The notes under the pieces: generated by a model
What the model saw: the letters and a program-made list of their open reading frames with translations, nothing else
Database searches by the model: none
Told to the model about the DNA's origin: nothing
Translations under genes and position numbers: made by a program
Part shown: positions 1 through 7,018 of the stretch, one piece after another
Numbering within the stretch: the stretch's first letter is position 1
Layout: every line of letters begins with the position of its first letter
Origin: an uncultured Chloracidobacterium sp.
GTDB lineage: Bacteria; Acidobacteriota; Blastocatellia; Pyrinomonadales; Pyrinomonadaceae
Length of the DNA stretch: 16,042 bases
Assembly (NCBI GenBank): GCA_937941715.1
Contig: CALDGX010000184.1
Span: 1-16,042 of the forward strand
Reading direction: 5' to 3'

Positions 1-54
1 AGCCTGCTGCTCGCATCGAACCTCGTCGCCAAGTCCGGCGCGAATAAGGTTTGA
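1..54 (+). CDS. C-terminal end of an upstream gene (partial, unidentified)
   Basis: Reading from base 1 gives 17 codons and a TGA at 52-54, ending LVAKSGANKV. This looks more protein-like than the other two forward frames, one of which stops at 45-47. No start is present, so the gene would begin outside the window. The tail is too short to assign a family. The stop codon overlaps the left copy of the 8-base direct repeat that brackets the GxxExxY cassette, so that insertion would lie just downstream of this gene. The reading frame is an inference from so little sequence. Confidence 0.4.
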   Translation, partial: SLLLASNLVAKSGANKV

Positions 55-70
55 GATGGGCAGCCGAAAT

Positions 71-113
71 TAACCGCAAAGTTCGCAAAGTGCGGAGCAC
101 TGAGGACGCAAAG
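71..113 (+). repeat. Left CGCAAAG repeat cluster, inverted relative to 516-548
   Basis: Three CGCAAAG units lie at 75-81, 84-90 and 107-113. The block 71-91 matches the reverse complement of 528-548 at 18 of 21 positions. The two blocks bracket the GxxExxY gene as imperfect inverted repeats. In my general knowledge, similar CGCAAAG-rich sequence often accompanies GxxExxY genes in other genomes, but I could not check that here. Confidence 0.7.
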
Positions 114-124
114 GCCAACACTGA

Positions 125-502
125 ATGGACGAAAATTCACTTTCCAACACCGTGATCAATCGGGCAATTAAGGTTCATAGCTCGCTCGGGCCCGGACTGC
201 TGGAATCATCGTATCAGGAGTGTTTGTTTTTCGAACTCGGCAATGCCGGGCTCTTCGTTGAAAAGGAAAAGGCACTGCCACTGGTCTATGAGGATGTTAA
301 GCTTGAGTGCGGCTATCGGATAGATCTGCTTGTCGAGAGAAAACTCGTGATCGAGGTCAAGGCTGTCGAAGGCATCAACGACCTGCATTTGGCACAAGTA
401 CTGACCTACCTTAAATTGTCGAACTGCAGGCTCGGGTTGATCCTGAATTTCAACGTGACCCTGATGAAAAATGGAATAAAGAGAGTTGTGAACGGGCTTT
501 GA
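125..502 (+). CDS. GxxExxY family protein (PD-(D/E)XK nuclease-like fold)
   Basis: This 125-residue protein carries the family's namesake motif, G24-L-L-E27-S-S-Y30, inside GPGLLESSYQECL. A PD-(D/E)XK-like core follows: D67 in YRIDLLV, then E77-V-K79 in VIEVKAVE, and a Q91/Y95 helix (HLAQVLTYLK). The length is typical of the family. Its biological role is not established; the fold suggests nucleic-acid binding or cleavage, which is an inference. The ATG at 125 follows an AAAGG 10 bases upstream. The gene is flanked on both sides by inverted CGCAAAG-rich repeats and by a short direct repeat. It interrupts what otherwise looks like a polysaccharide locus and has no evident functional link to it. 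This context suggests a small mobile or passively transferred cassette. Confidence 0.9.
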   Translation: MDENSLSNTVINRAIKVHSSLGPGLLESSYQECLFFELGNAGLFVEKEKALPLVYEDVKLECGYRIDLLVERKLVIEVKAVEGINDLHLAQVLTYLKLSNCRLGLILNFNVTLMKNGIKRVVNGL

Positions 503-515
503 AATTGTCCGCGGA

Positions 516-548
516 CTTTGCGACAAAACTTTGCGGCCTTTGCGGTAA
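516..548 (-). repeat. Right CGCAAAG repeat cluster, inverted relative to 71-113
   Basis: Three CTTTGCG units lie at 516-522, 529-535 and 538-544, the reverse complement of the CGCAAAG units on the left. The segment 528-548 pairs with 71-91 at 18 of 21 positions. The 8-mer AGATGGGC begins at 548 and also occurs at 54-61, just outside the left cluster, so it is a possible target-site duplication, although its spacing from the two repeat blocks is not symmetrical. Confidence 0.7.
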
Positions 549-631
549 GATGGGCCCCGACGATGCGGTGATCGAACCCGGTCGAAATGTGCACCCTGGT
601 TCAAGTGTCGTGTATGGATGAGAATGAAGGT

Positions 632-1108
632 ATGAATTTTATCGAATCGGATATCAAGGACGTAGTTGTCTATCGTCTCAAAAAGTTTCACGACGATCGC
701 GGGTGGTTGGCGGAATTATTCAGGCACGACGAGCTCGACGCCGAGTTTTATCCGGCGATGTCGTACATTTCGTACACGAGGCCCGGCGTCCAGCGTGGGC
801 CGCACGAGCACGTCGATCAGGCAGACCTGTTTTGCTTTATCGGCCCATCGACATTTAAGATGATGCTGTGGGATAACCGCCCCGATTCGCCGACCTACAA
901 CCATATGATGACGATGTACGTCGGCATCGACGAGCCGATGGCGGTCGTTGTGCCAAAGGGCGTGGTTCACGGTTATAAGAACGTCGGCGATGTTGACGGT
1001 ATGGTTATCAACTGTCCGAACCGTCTCTATATGGGCGAGGGCAAGCGCGAACCGATCGACGAGATCCGGCACGAGGACGATCCCGACACGATCTATCAGA
1101 TGGGTTGA
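632..1108 (+). CDS. dTDP-4-dehydrorhamnose 3,5-epimerase-like (RmlC-type cupin) protein
   Basis: The product is a 158-residue cupin of the RmlC sugar epimerase family, which epimerises C3 and/or C5 of nucleotide 4-keto sugars for deoxysugar synthesis. Visible signatures are the DDRG substrate-binding segment at 21-24, R55-G-P-H58-E-H60 carrying the candidate catalytic histidine, the PKGVVHGY cupin motif at 108-115, Y133 in PNRLY as the candidate catalytic tyrosine, and a DEIRHEDD tail. It is somewhat shorter than classical RmlC (about 180 residues), and the usual RGLHYQ reads RGPHEH, so the exact substrate is uncertain. I chose the ATG at 632, preceded by GAAGG; in-frame ATGs at 587 and 614 would add 15 or 6 residues with no family similarity. 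No rmlA, rmlB or rmlD gene is in the window. It sits first in the polysaccharide cluster and is followed by a branched inverted repeat. Confidence 0.85.
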   Translation: MNFIESDIKDVVVYRLKKFHDDRGWLAELFRHDELDAEFYPAMSYISYTRPGVQRGPHEHVDQADLFCFIGPSTFKMMLWDNRPDSPTYNHMMTMYVGIDEPMAVVVPKGVVHGYKNVGDVDGMVINCPNRLYMGEGKREPIDEIRHEDDPDTIYQMG

Positions 1109-1131
1109 TCGGACGACTGTTTAAGTTAATT

Positions 1132-1240
1132 TCGGCGGACAGCAGCGGCACCCCGCACAGCCGTTTGGCCGCGCAGGCCGTCACCGGCATCGACCGGTTT
1201 CCGCCCGCGGCCGCTGTCCGCCGATCTTTTTGGTTTTTTT
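1132..1240 (+). terminator. Branched inverted-repeat structure with T-tract between epimerase and GT4 genes
   Basis: A perfect 12-base inverted repeat (1132-1143 with 1213-1224, core GGCGGACAGC) encloses 69 bases. The interior holds smaller hairpins: GGCC...GGCC at 1168-1180 and ACCGG...CCGGT at 1183-1198. Two T-runs (about 1226-1231 and 1234-1240) follow immediately. A long closing stem with a T-tract fits a rho-independent terminator or an attenuator, although the enclosed region is much longer than a standard terminator loop. The T-tract ends one base before the GT4 start codon. Whether it ends the epimerase transcript, acts as an attenuator, or is a structured RNA cannot be decided from sequence alone. 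Confidence 0.5.
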
Positions 1241-1241
1241 G

Positions 1242-2465
1242 ATGAAGGTCCTACGCATCATTGCCAGGCTCAATGTCGGCGGCCCCGCCCGGCACGTGGT
1301 CTGGCTGACCGGAGCTCTCGACGACGGCGAATTTGAGAGCCGCTTGCTTGCCGGCACCGTCCCGCCCGGCGAAGAGGACATGGGTTATTTTGCCGAGCAA
1401 AACGGCGTCTCGCCGAGGTACATCGCCGAGCTCAGCCGCGAGCTTTCGGTCAAGGACGCCATTTCGCTGGTCAAGATCTATCGCGAAATGCGCTCATTTC
1501 GGCCGGACATCGTGCATACACATACCGCCAAGGCGGGTACGGTCGGCCGTGTCGCCGCGTTTATCTATAAATGGGCCACGTGGCGGACGCTGATCGGCCG
1601 GCCGCGGCCGGTCCGGGTCGTCCATACATTTCACGGCCACGTCTTTCACAGTTACTATGGCAGGGCAAAGACGCGTCTGTTCCTGTTGATCGAACGGGTG
1701 CTCGCCCGTGCGGCGACCGATCGGATCATCACTATCTCGGAGCAGCAGCTCGACGAGATCAGCGGCCGTTTCGGCGTGGGGCGTCCGCAGCAGTTCTCGG
1801 TCATCCCGCTCGGGATCGACCTCGACGCCTTTTTGGGCAGTGCTGCCTCGCGCAACATTCTTCGGGCTGAGATAGGGGCGGCCGATGACGACATCGTGGT
1901 CGGGTTTGTCGGGCGTCTGACCGAGATAAAAGATCTGCCGCTGCTGATCCGTGCGGCCCGGCGTGCACTAGACAAGGCGTCCGGGGGGCCGAAAATGCGG
2001 TTTGTCGTGATCGGCGACGGCAATGTCAGGTCATCGGTCGAGCAGCTTATTCGCGATGAGGGCGTCGCCGCTGCGTTTCATCTGCTCGGCAATCGGCCCG
2101 ACGTTGTGGATCTGTTGCCGGGCCTCGACATCATCGCACTGACGTCACGAAACGAAGGAACGCCGTTGTCGCTGATCGAGGCGATGGCCGCCGGTGTACC
2201 GTTCGTTTCGACCGCGGTCGGCGGGGTCGTCGACCTCGCCGGCAAGGTTGTTGACGGGCGGGAAAGTTTCAGTGTCTGCGAGCGGGGAGTGCTCGCCGGC
2301 GAACGCTCGGACGGGTCTTTTTCCGACGGCTTGCTTTATCTCGCGAAAAATGAAAAATTACGTCAGAGCCTTTCGACCGCCGGCCGTGCTTTTGTGTTGG
2401 AACGATACTCAAAGGACCGTCTTGTCAGCGATATCCGCACGCTTTACCGCGGATTTGCACGGTGA
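1242..2465 (+). CDS. Glycosyltransferase family 4 (GT-B, retaining)
   Basis: This 407-residue protein shows the two Rossmann-like halves of a GT-B enzyme. The N-terminal acceptor half has the glycine-rich loop LNVGGPARH (10-18), HTHTAKAG (92-99) and HTFHGHVF (128-135). The C-terminal donor half has VIPLGID (187-193), VGFVGRLTEIKD (220-231), VVIGDG (255-260), and the EX7E motif from E305 to E313 in EGTPLSLIE. The enzyme should add a sugar from a nucleotide donor to a growing lipid-linked glycan at the inner face of the membrane; donor and acceptor are unknown. I chose the ATG at 1242 because MKVLRIIARLNVGG is the usual family start; a TTG at 1230 would add four residues encoded by the T-tract. 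No Shine-Dalgarno is visible, because the bases upstream are the T-rich end of an inverted repeat. The next gene follows after 67 bases. Confidence 0.92.
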   Translation: MKVLRIIARLNVGGPARHVVWLTGALDDGEFESRLLAGTVPPGEEDMGYFAEQNGVSPRYIAELSRELSVKDAISLVKIYREMRSFRPDIVHTHTAKAGTVGRVAAFIYKWATWRTLIGRPRPVRVVHTFHGHVFHSYYGRAKTRLFLLIERVLARAATDRIITISEQQLDEISGRFGVGRPQQFSVIPLGIDLDAFLGSAASRNILRAEIGAADDDIVVGFVGRLTEIKDLPLLIRAARRALDKASGGPKMRFVVIGDGNVRSSVEQLIRDEGVAAAFHLLGNRPDVVDLLPGLDIIALTSRNEGTPLSLIEAMAAGVPFVSTAVGGVVDLAGKVVDGRESFSVCERGVLAGERSDGSFSDGLLYLAKNEKLRQSLSTAGRAFVLERYSKDRLVSDIRTLYRGFAR

Positions 2466-2532
2466 ACTGCGGAGGCCGGACGTTGATTTTGAAGGGACCG
2501 CTCGGGCCTCGATCCCAGTTCTGATTCAGTAG

Positions 2533-4335
2533 ATGCTTTCTTTTGCCAAAGATCCGTACGTTGTCGTATTCGTGAGCTTCGTCCTGGGGCTCGTAATGAC
2601 ATTTGCGGTCAGGCGGTTTGCCTGGAAATACGATTTTGTCGCCCGGCCAAAATCTGACCGGTGGCACAACCGTCCGACGGCGATGCTCGGCGGGGCGGCG
2701 ATATTTCTAGCCACTGCCGGTGCTTTTATTCTGTTTGTGCCGCTGACCAGGACGTCGCTGATCATATTTGGCGGCAGCACACTGCTATTCCTGGTCGGGC
2801 TGGTCGACGACATTCTCAACATCAGGCCGTATCAGAAATTGATCGGGCAATTGATCGGGGCCGGGGTGGTGATCGCCTTTGGGCTAAAACTGCCGATCAC
2901 CGGTTATGAGATCGTCGATATCTGGATCACGGTATTTTGGCTGATCGGCATTACAAACGCCATCAACCTACTCGATAACATGGACGGCCTGGCGGCGGGG
3001 ATCGCGACCATCGGGGCCGTGTCGCTGGGACTAAATTTTGCCGGCAACGGACAGACTGACGACCTGTTATTGATCGCGGTCTTTATCGGCGCATTGCTCG
3101 GCTTTCTGGTCTTCAATTTTAATCCGGCGTCGATCTTTATGGGCGATTGCGGGTCGATGTTTGTCGGGTTTCTGCTCGGGTCAACGGTGATGTTGAATCA
3201 GACCGGCGGCAAATCACGCGGCCTGCTGCCGATACTTGCGGTCCCGGTCCTCATACTGTTCGTTCCGATATTTGATACGACGTTCGTCACCATATTGAGA
3301 AAGTTGTGGGGCCGCAAGGCCTCGCAGGGCGGCCGTGACCATACGTCGCACCGCCTGGTCGCGCTCGGACTGTCGGAGCGAGCAGCTGTCTTGATGCTCT
3401 ATTCGTTTGCCATCGGCGCCGGGGCGTTGTCGCTGGTCGTCGCCCGGCTCGAGGTGACGCAGAGCCTGGCGTTGATCAGCATATTTTCGATAGTGCTGGT
3501 CATAATCGGCGTCTATCTGTCGAAGGTAAAGGTCTATGAAAGCGAGGAGGAGGCGATCGCCGGCGGCAGCAATGCGGCATTTGCGTTCCTGGTCAACATC
3601 TCATACAAGCGCCGCATTTTCGAGGTATTCCTTGACGCGTTTCTTATTACGCTGGCGTACTACACGGCGTTCGTCATCGTATTCGGGTCTTTTGAGGACA
3701 CCCCGAACTGGGACCTCTTTCTAAAAAGTTTGCCGATCCTGGTCCTGCTCAAACTATCGGCGTTCCTGATCGTCGGCGTATATCGCGGGCTGTGGCGGTA
3801 CACGAGCATCGGCGACCTGATCACATTTGCCAAGGGGTCGGCGATCGGCTCGGTGCTTAGCGTCCTGGCACTGCTGCTGTTATACCGGTTCGAAAATTAT
3901 TCGCGGACGGTCCTGATCGTCGATGCGATCTTGGTCTTTGGGGCATTGGTCGGCAGCCGGATGATGTTTAGGCTGATTCGCCAGGCGATACCGGTGCCGG
4001 TCGGGGCCGAGGGCCGCCGGGCTCTAATCTACGGTGCGGGCGACGGCGGCGAAATGGTCCTTCGCGAGCTGAGAAATAACCCCAAGCTGAATTTTTTGCC
4101 GGTCGGTTTTATCGACGACGATCAGCGTAAGACCGATAAGCTTATCCATGGACTGAAGGTCTTTTCAGCCGACAAGATCGCCGAAACCTGTGATGAAAAA
4201 AAGATATCGGAGATACTGATATCAACCTCTAAGCTCGAGCCGGCCAAGATAAAAGAACTCAGGGAGATCTGCCGTGACGCGAACGTATCGCTGAAACGGG
4301 TCCGTATGTCGATCGAGCCGGTTGATTTTGAATAG
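2533..4335 (+). CDS. WecA/MraY-type polyprenyl-phosphate sugar-1-P transferase fused to a CapD/WbpM-like N-terminal half
   Basis: The 600-residue membrane protein has two parts. Residues 1-330 form a polytopic PNPT-family transferase with the expected motifs: D92-D93, NAINLLDNMDG (142-152), NPASIFMGD (197-205) and GRDHTSHRL (267-275). Such enzymes move a sugar-1-phosphate from a UDP-sugar to undecaprenyl phosphate and so start glycan assembly. Residues 360-480 are a second block of membrane segments with VYRGLWRYTSIGDL (416-429), typical of the start of CapD/WbpM/PglF sugar dehydratases. A Rossmann domain follows, with the nucleotide-binding loop GAGDGG (501-506) and FIDDD (526-530). The protein ends there, so the catalytic SDR domain of CapD-like enzymes is absent. 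The second half may therefore be regulatory or nucleotide-sensing, which is an inference. It lies between the GT4 gene and the TPR gene; no clear Shine-Dalgarno precedes the ATG. Confidence 0.88.
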   Translation: MLSFAKDPYVVVFVSFVLGLVMTFAVRRFAWKYDFVARPKSDRWHNRPTAMLGGAAIFLATAGAFILFVPLTRTSLIIFGGSTLLFLVGLVDDILNIRPYQKLIGQLIGAGVVIAFGLKLPITGYEIVDIWITVFWLIGITNAINLLDNMDGLAAGIATIGAVSLGLNFAGNGQTDDLLLIAVFIGALLGFLVFNFNPASIFMGDCGSMFVGFLLGSTVMLNQTGGKSRGLLPILAVPVLILFVPIFDTTFVTILRKLWGRKASQGGRDHTSHRLVALGLSERAAVLMLYSFAIGAGALSLVVARLEVTQSLALISIFSIVLVIIGVYLSKVKVYESEEEAIAGGSNAAFAFLVNISYKRRIFEVFLDAFLITLAYYTAFVIVFGSFEDTPNWDLFLKSLPILVLLKLSAFLIVGVYRGLWRYTSIGDLITFAKGSAIGSVLSVLALLLLYRFENYSRTVLIVDAILVFGALVGSRMMFRLIRQAIPVPVGAEGRRALIYGAGDGGEMVLRELRNNPKLNFLPVGFIDDDQRKTDKLIHGLKVFSADKIAETCDEKKISEILISTSKLEPAKIKELREICRDANVSLKRVRMSIEPVDFE

Positions 4336-4344
4336 CCGGAAATT

Positions 4345-5613
4345 ATGGCGCTTGTGATCATCAAAACTGACGGGCCGTTATCCCGCGTTGTACTGACCGT
4401 GGCGGTGATCGGCTGCCTGGGCGCAATGTGGTTCTTTGGCAAATGGAGCTTTGCCAATGCCGTTTCGGCCCGGGCCGATCTGCCGGAGATCGCCGACCTG
4501 ATGATCGGCCTTGCTCCCTCTGATCCGCAAACCCATTTTGCGGCTGCGGTATTACGCGAACGGACGTTCGACCCGGACGACGCGGCCGTGTCGCTGGCCG
4601 AATATGAAGCATCGGCTGCGCTTACGCCCAACAACTATTTACCCTGGCTTGCCCTCGGGAAGGCACGCGAACGCGCGGGCGATACGCTCGGGGCCGAATC
4701 GGCATTCAAGCGGGCGCTTCTGTTGGCACCTAATTATGCAGACGTAAAGTGGGCATACGGCAACTGGCTGATCAGATCGGGCCGAACGGGTGACGGCTTT
4801 GCATTGATACGCGAGGCGGTCGCGGGCAAACCTGACCTTCTGCCGCCGGCGACGTCGCTGGCGATGCAATTGTTTGACGGTGATGCCGGGCGGGTCAGGG
4901 CGTCGATCGGCGATTCGCCGGATATCAGTGCCGCTCTCGCCGGCTATTTTCTCGGTCAGAAGGATCTGGACGGTGCGGCCCGCGAATGGGAACGAATGGG
5001 TCCGGCGGTCAGCGACGAGAAGTATCGTCAGCTGGGCGAAAACCTTGCGGCCCAACTCGCGGCCGGCGGCAGATTCAGGCTGGCCGGAAAAACGATGTCC
5101 GCGATCGCCGGAGCAGCAGATAATTTTGTGGGGGTCGGCCGATTATCGAATGGCGATTTCGAGGCACCGGTCAAGCTTCGTGACGCAAGGCTGTTTGAGT
5201 GGCAGATCGGAGCCGGGGCTGACCCGCAGGCGGGTGTCAGCGAGGGGCAACCGCATAGCGGCCGATTTAGCCTGTTGTTGATCTTCAACACGATGCAAGC
5301 CGCCGATATGAGGCAGATCGCACAGACGGTCGCCGCCGAGCCCGGGGCGGCGTACGCGGTCGAGGGATATTTCCGGTCGGAGCTCAAGGGCGCGGTCGTA
5401 CTCGAAGTCGCGGATGCCAATGACGGCAAGTCGCTGGTGCGTTCGGCACCATTTGGCCCGCAAGCCGAGTGGACTCGGTTTCGTGTCGAGTTTCAGGTCC
5501 CGACGACGGCCGACGGGGTCATTGTCAGACTTGTTCGCGACGGCTGCGTGTCGTCTGTCTGCCCCGTTTCGGGCAAATTGTGGATCGATGACATTTCGAT
5601 GACCGTCAAATAG
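4345..5613 (+). CDS. Membrane-anchored TPR protein with C-terminal carbohydrate-binding-like beta-sandwich
   Basis: The 422-residue product has one N-terminal hydrophobic segment (about 13-30), consistent with a signal anchor. TPR-like helical repeats lie at about 55-165, including a good repeat around LALGKARERAGDTLGAESAF (102-121). A C-terminal region (about 265-422) opens with LSNGDFE and ends with GKLWIDDISM, the boundary pattern of CBM4/9-type jelly-roll domains. Two cysteines near the end (in CVSSVC) could form a disulfide outside the cytoplasm. It starts 9 bases after the preceding stop, with GGAA upstream, and ends 4 bases before the O-antigen ligase gene, so it is almost certainly co-transcribed. 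A role as a scaffold or glycan-handling partner of the polymerase is inferred from position; the exact family is not recognised. Confidence 0.75.
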   Translation: MALVIIKTDGPLSRVVLTVAVIGCLGAMWFFGKWSFANAVSARADLPEIADLMIGLAPSDPQTHFAAAVLRERTFDPDDAAVSLAEYEASAALTPNNYLPWLALGKARERAGDTLGAESAFKRALLLAPNYADVKWAYGNWLIRSGRTGDGFALIREAVAGKPDLLPPATSLAMQLFDGDAGRVRASIGDSPDISAALAGYFLGQKDLDGAAREWERMGPAVSDEKYRQLGENLAAQLAAGGRFRLAGKTMSAIAGAADNFVGVGRLSNGDFEAPVKLRDARLFEWQIGAGADPQAGVSEGQPHSGRFSLLLIFNTMQAADMRQIAQTVAAEPGAAYAVEGYFRSELKGAVVLEVADANDGKSLVRSAPFGPQAEWTRFRVEFQVPTTADGVIVRLVRDGCVSSVCPVSGKLWIDDISMTVK

Positions 5614-5617
5614 GCAA

Positions 5618-7018
5618 ATGAAGGACCAGCAGAACACAGATCCGCCGGTCGGGTTGTTTGAACCGGCAGTTATCGGTACCGGCGTGTCGCGGACCAGTCA
5701 GATCATCTTCGTTTTGCTGTGCTCGATCGCAGCGATCACGACTGTCCTGTTCGGCGGCGTCGATAACGGTACGTGGGTCCTCATAACCGCCCTGGCCGGT
5801 TCGATCTGCATGTGTTGGTTAGCCGACGCCTGGCGCGGCAGGGCCTTTCTGATCAACCGCAACACGGTGCTGCTCCCGATGATCGGGCTCATAGCCATCG
5901 GGCTTGTGCAGTTGGTGCCGCTGTTCGGCGCGGACATTCAGGCCGGGCTGACAGGCTCAGCTACGAGCTCGCCGATATCGCTCGACCCCTATTCGACGAG
6001 GCTTTTTCTCGTTCGTCTTGTAGTATTCACACTATTCTTTGCCGCGGCTCTGACTTTCATCAACAGCGAAAAGCGTCTGCGTACGATAGCCGGATTTATC
6101 ACGCTCTTTGGCGCATTGATGGCGTTTTTCGGGATCTTACAGAGGCTTGTGAACCCGGACGGGATCTACGGCATTCGCGGAACGCCGCAGGCAATACCGT
6201 TCGGGTCATTCGTAAACCAGCACCATTTCGCGGCGTTTATGGTGATGTGTTCAGGCGTGACACTCGGATCACTTTTTGGCCGCGATACCACCCGCGAACG
6301 GCGGTTATTGCTGCTGGTTGCTGCGGTGCTGATGGGAATGGCGACGCTAATGACGAGTTCACGCGGTGGCCTCATCGCGCTGGTCGCCGTGGTCGGGTAC
6401 GTGGTTGTCGCAACGATGTTCGTTAATGACGGTGACAACTCGGATGACCGGCAGGCTGCTGCCCGGCGGCGTGGCCGCCTGATCGCGGTATGCGGAGCTG
6501 CATTTCTCTTGGTGGTGTTCGGCTCGGTCCTTTTTCTCGGCGAGAGCAACTCATTGATCCGCGGGATCGGCCTTGTGGACCAGGCAGATCTCAGCAACGG
6601 CCGATCGCATTTTTGGTCGATCGCCGTTCGTATATTCTTTGACCACCCGATAGCCGGTGCCGGCCTGGACGCATTCGGCGTGGCATTTACAAGATATGAC
6701 ACCTGGCCAGGCGTGTTCAGGGTCGAACAGGCTCACAACGATTATCTTCAGATACTTGCCGATGCCGGGATCCTGGGACTTGGCTGTGTAATAGTCTTTA
6801 TCTATCAGCTATTTGCAAAGGGTTGGGCGATAGTCAAACAGTCACGTTCATCGTACCGTCGGACACTGGCCATAGGGGCGATGGCCGGATGTTTCGGCAT
6901 ACTGGTCCATAGCTTTTTTGATTTTCCGCTGCGGACGCCGTCAAACGCATTCATCTTCTTGCTACTGGCCGCGTTGGCGATCGTTGATGTCAAAATGCGC
7001 CGTACTAGCGAACATTGA
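5618..7018 (+). CDS. O-antigen ligase / Wzy polymerase family membrane protein
   Basis: The 466-residue polytopic protein has about ten or more hydrophobic segments and the Wzy_C-type periplasmic region. Visible landmarks are the NQHHFAAF segment (200-207), MTSSRGG (245-251), NGRSHFW (327-333), FDHPIAGAGLDAF (341-353), EQAHNDYLQILADAG (370-384) and a late HSFFDFPLRTPSNAF (431-445). Proteins of this family either ligate O-antigen or other glycans to an acceptor or polymerise repeat units; the sequence alone does not separate these roles. The segment between transmembrane helices at about 272-288 is charged and arginine-rich, so probably cytoplasmic. The start is 4 bases after the TPR gene stop, implying translational coupling. 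The last 14 bases overlap the 3' end of the convergent minus-strand gene, and no terminator is visible between them. Confidence 0.9.
   Translation: MKDQQNTDPPVGLFEPAVIGTGVSRTSQIIFVLLCSIAAITTVLFGGVDNGTWVLITALAGSICMCWLADAWRGRAFLINRNTVLLPMIGLIAIGLVQLVPLFGADIQAGLTGSATSSPISLDPYSTRLFLVRLVVFTLFFAAALTFINSEKRLRTIAGFITLFGALMAFFGILQRLVNPDGIYGIRGTPQAIPFGSFVNQHHFAAFMVMCSGVTLGSLFGRDTTRERRLLLLVAAVLMGMATLMTSSRGGLIALVAVVGYVVVATMFVNDGDNSDDRQAAARRRGRLIAVCGAAFLLVVFGSVLFLGESNSLIRGIGLVDQADLSNGRSHFWSIAVRIFFDHPIAGAGLDAFGVAFTRYDTWPGVFRVEQAHNDYLQILADAGILGLGCVIVFIYQLFAKGWAIVKQSRSSYRRTLAIGAMAGCFGILVHSFFDFPLRTPSNAFIFLLLAALAIVDVKMRRTSEH

Noticed and set aside
587..631. Longer start for the epimerase gene
   Set aside because: The added residues have no family similarity and no ribosome-binding site; the ATG at 632 matches the usual N-terminus.
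553..631. Possible tRNA-like segment with GGTTCAAG
   Set aside because: No acceptor stem, anticodon arm or CCA end could be assembled around it.
206..691. 161-residue minus-strand frame across the GxxExxY gene
   Set aside because: It is a shadow of the GxxExxY gene and its flank; it has no family features and runs into the epimerase gene.
2466..2532. Hairpin GGGACCG/CGATCCC between the GT4 and transferase genes
   Set aside because: There is an internal mismatch and no T-run; too weak for a terminator, and the genes appear co-transcribed.
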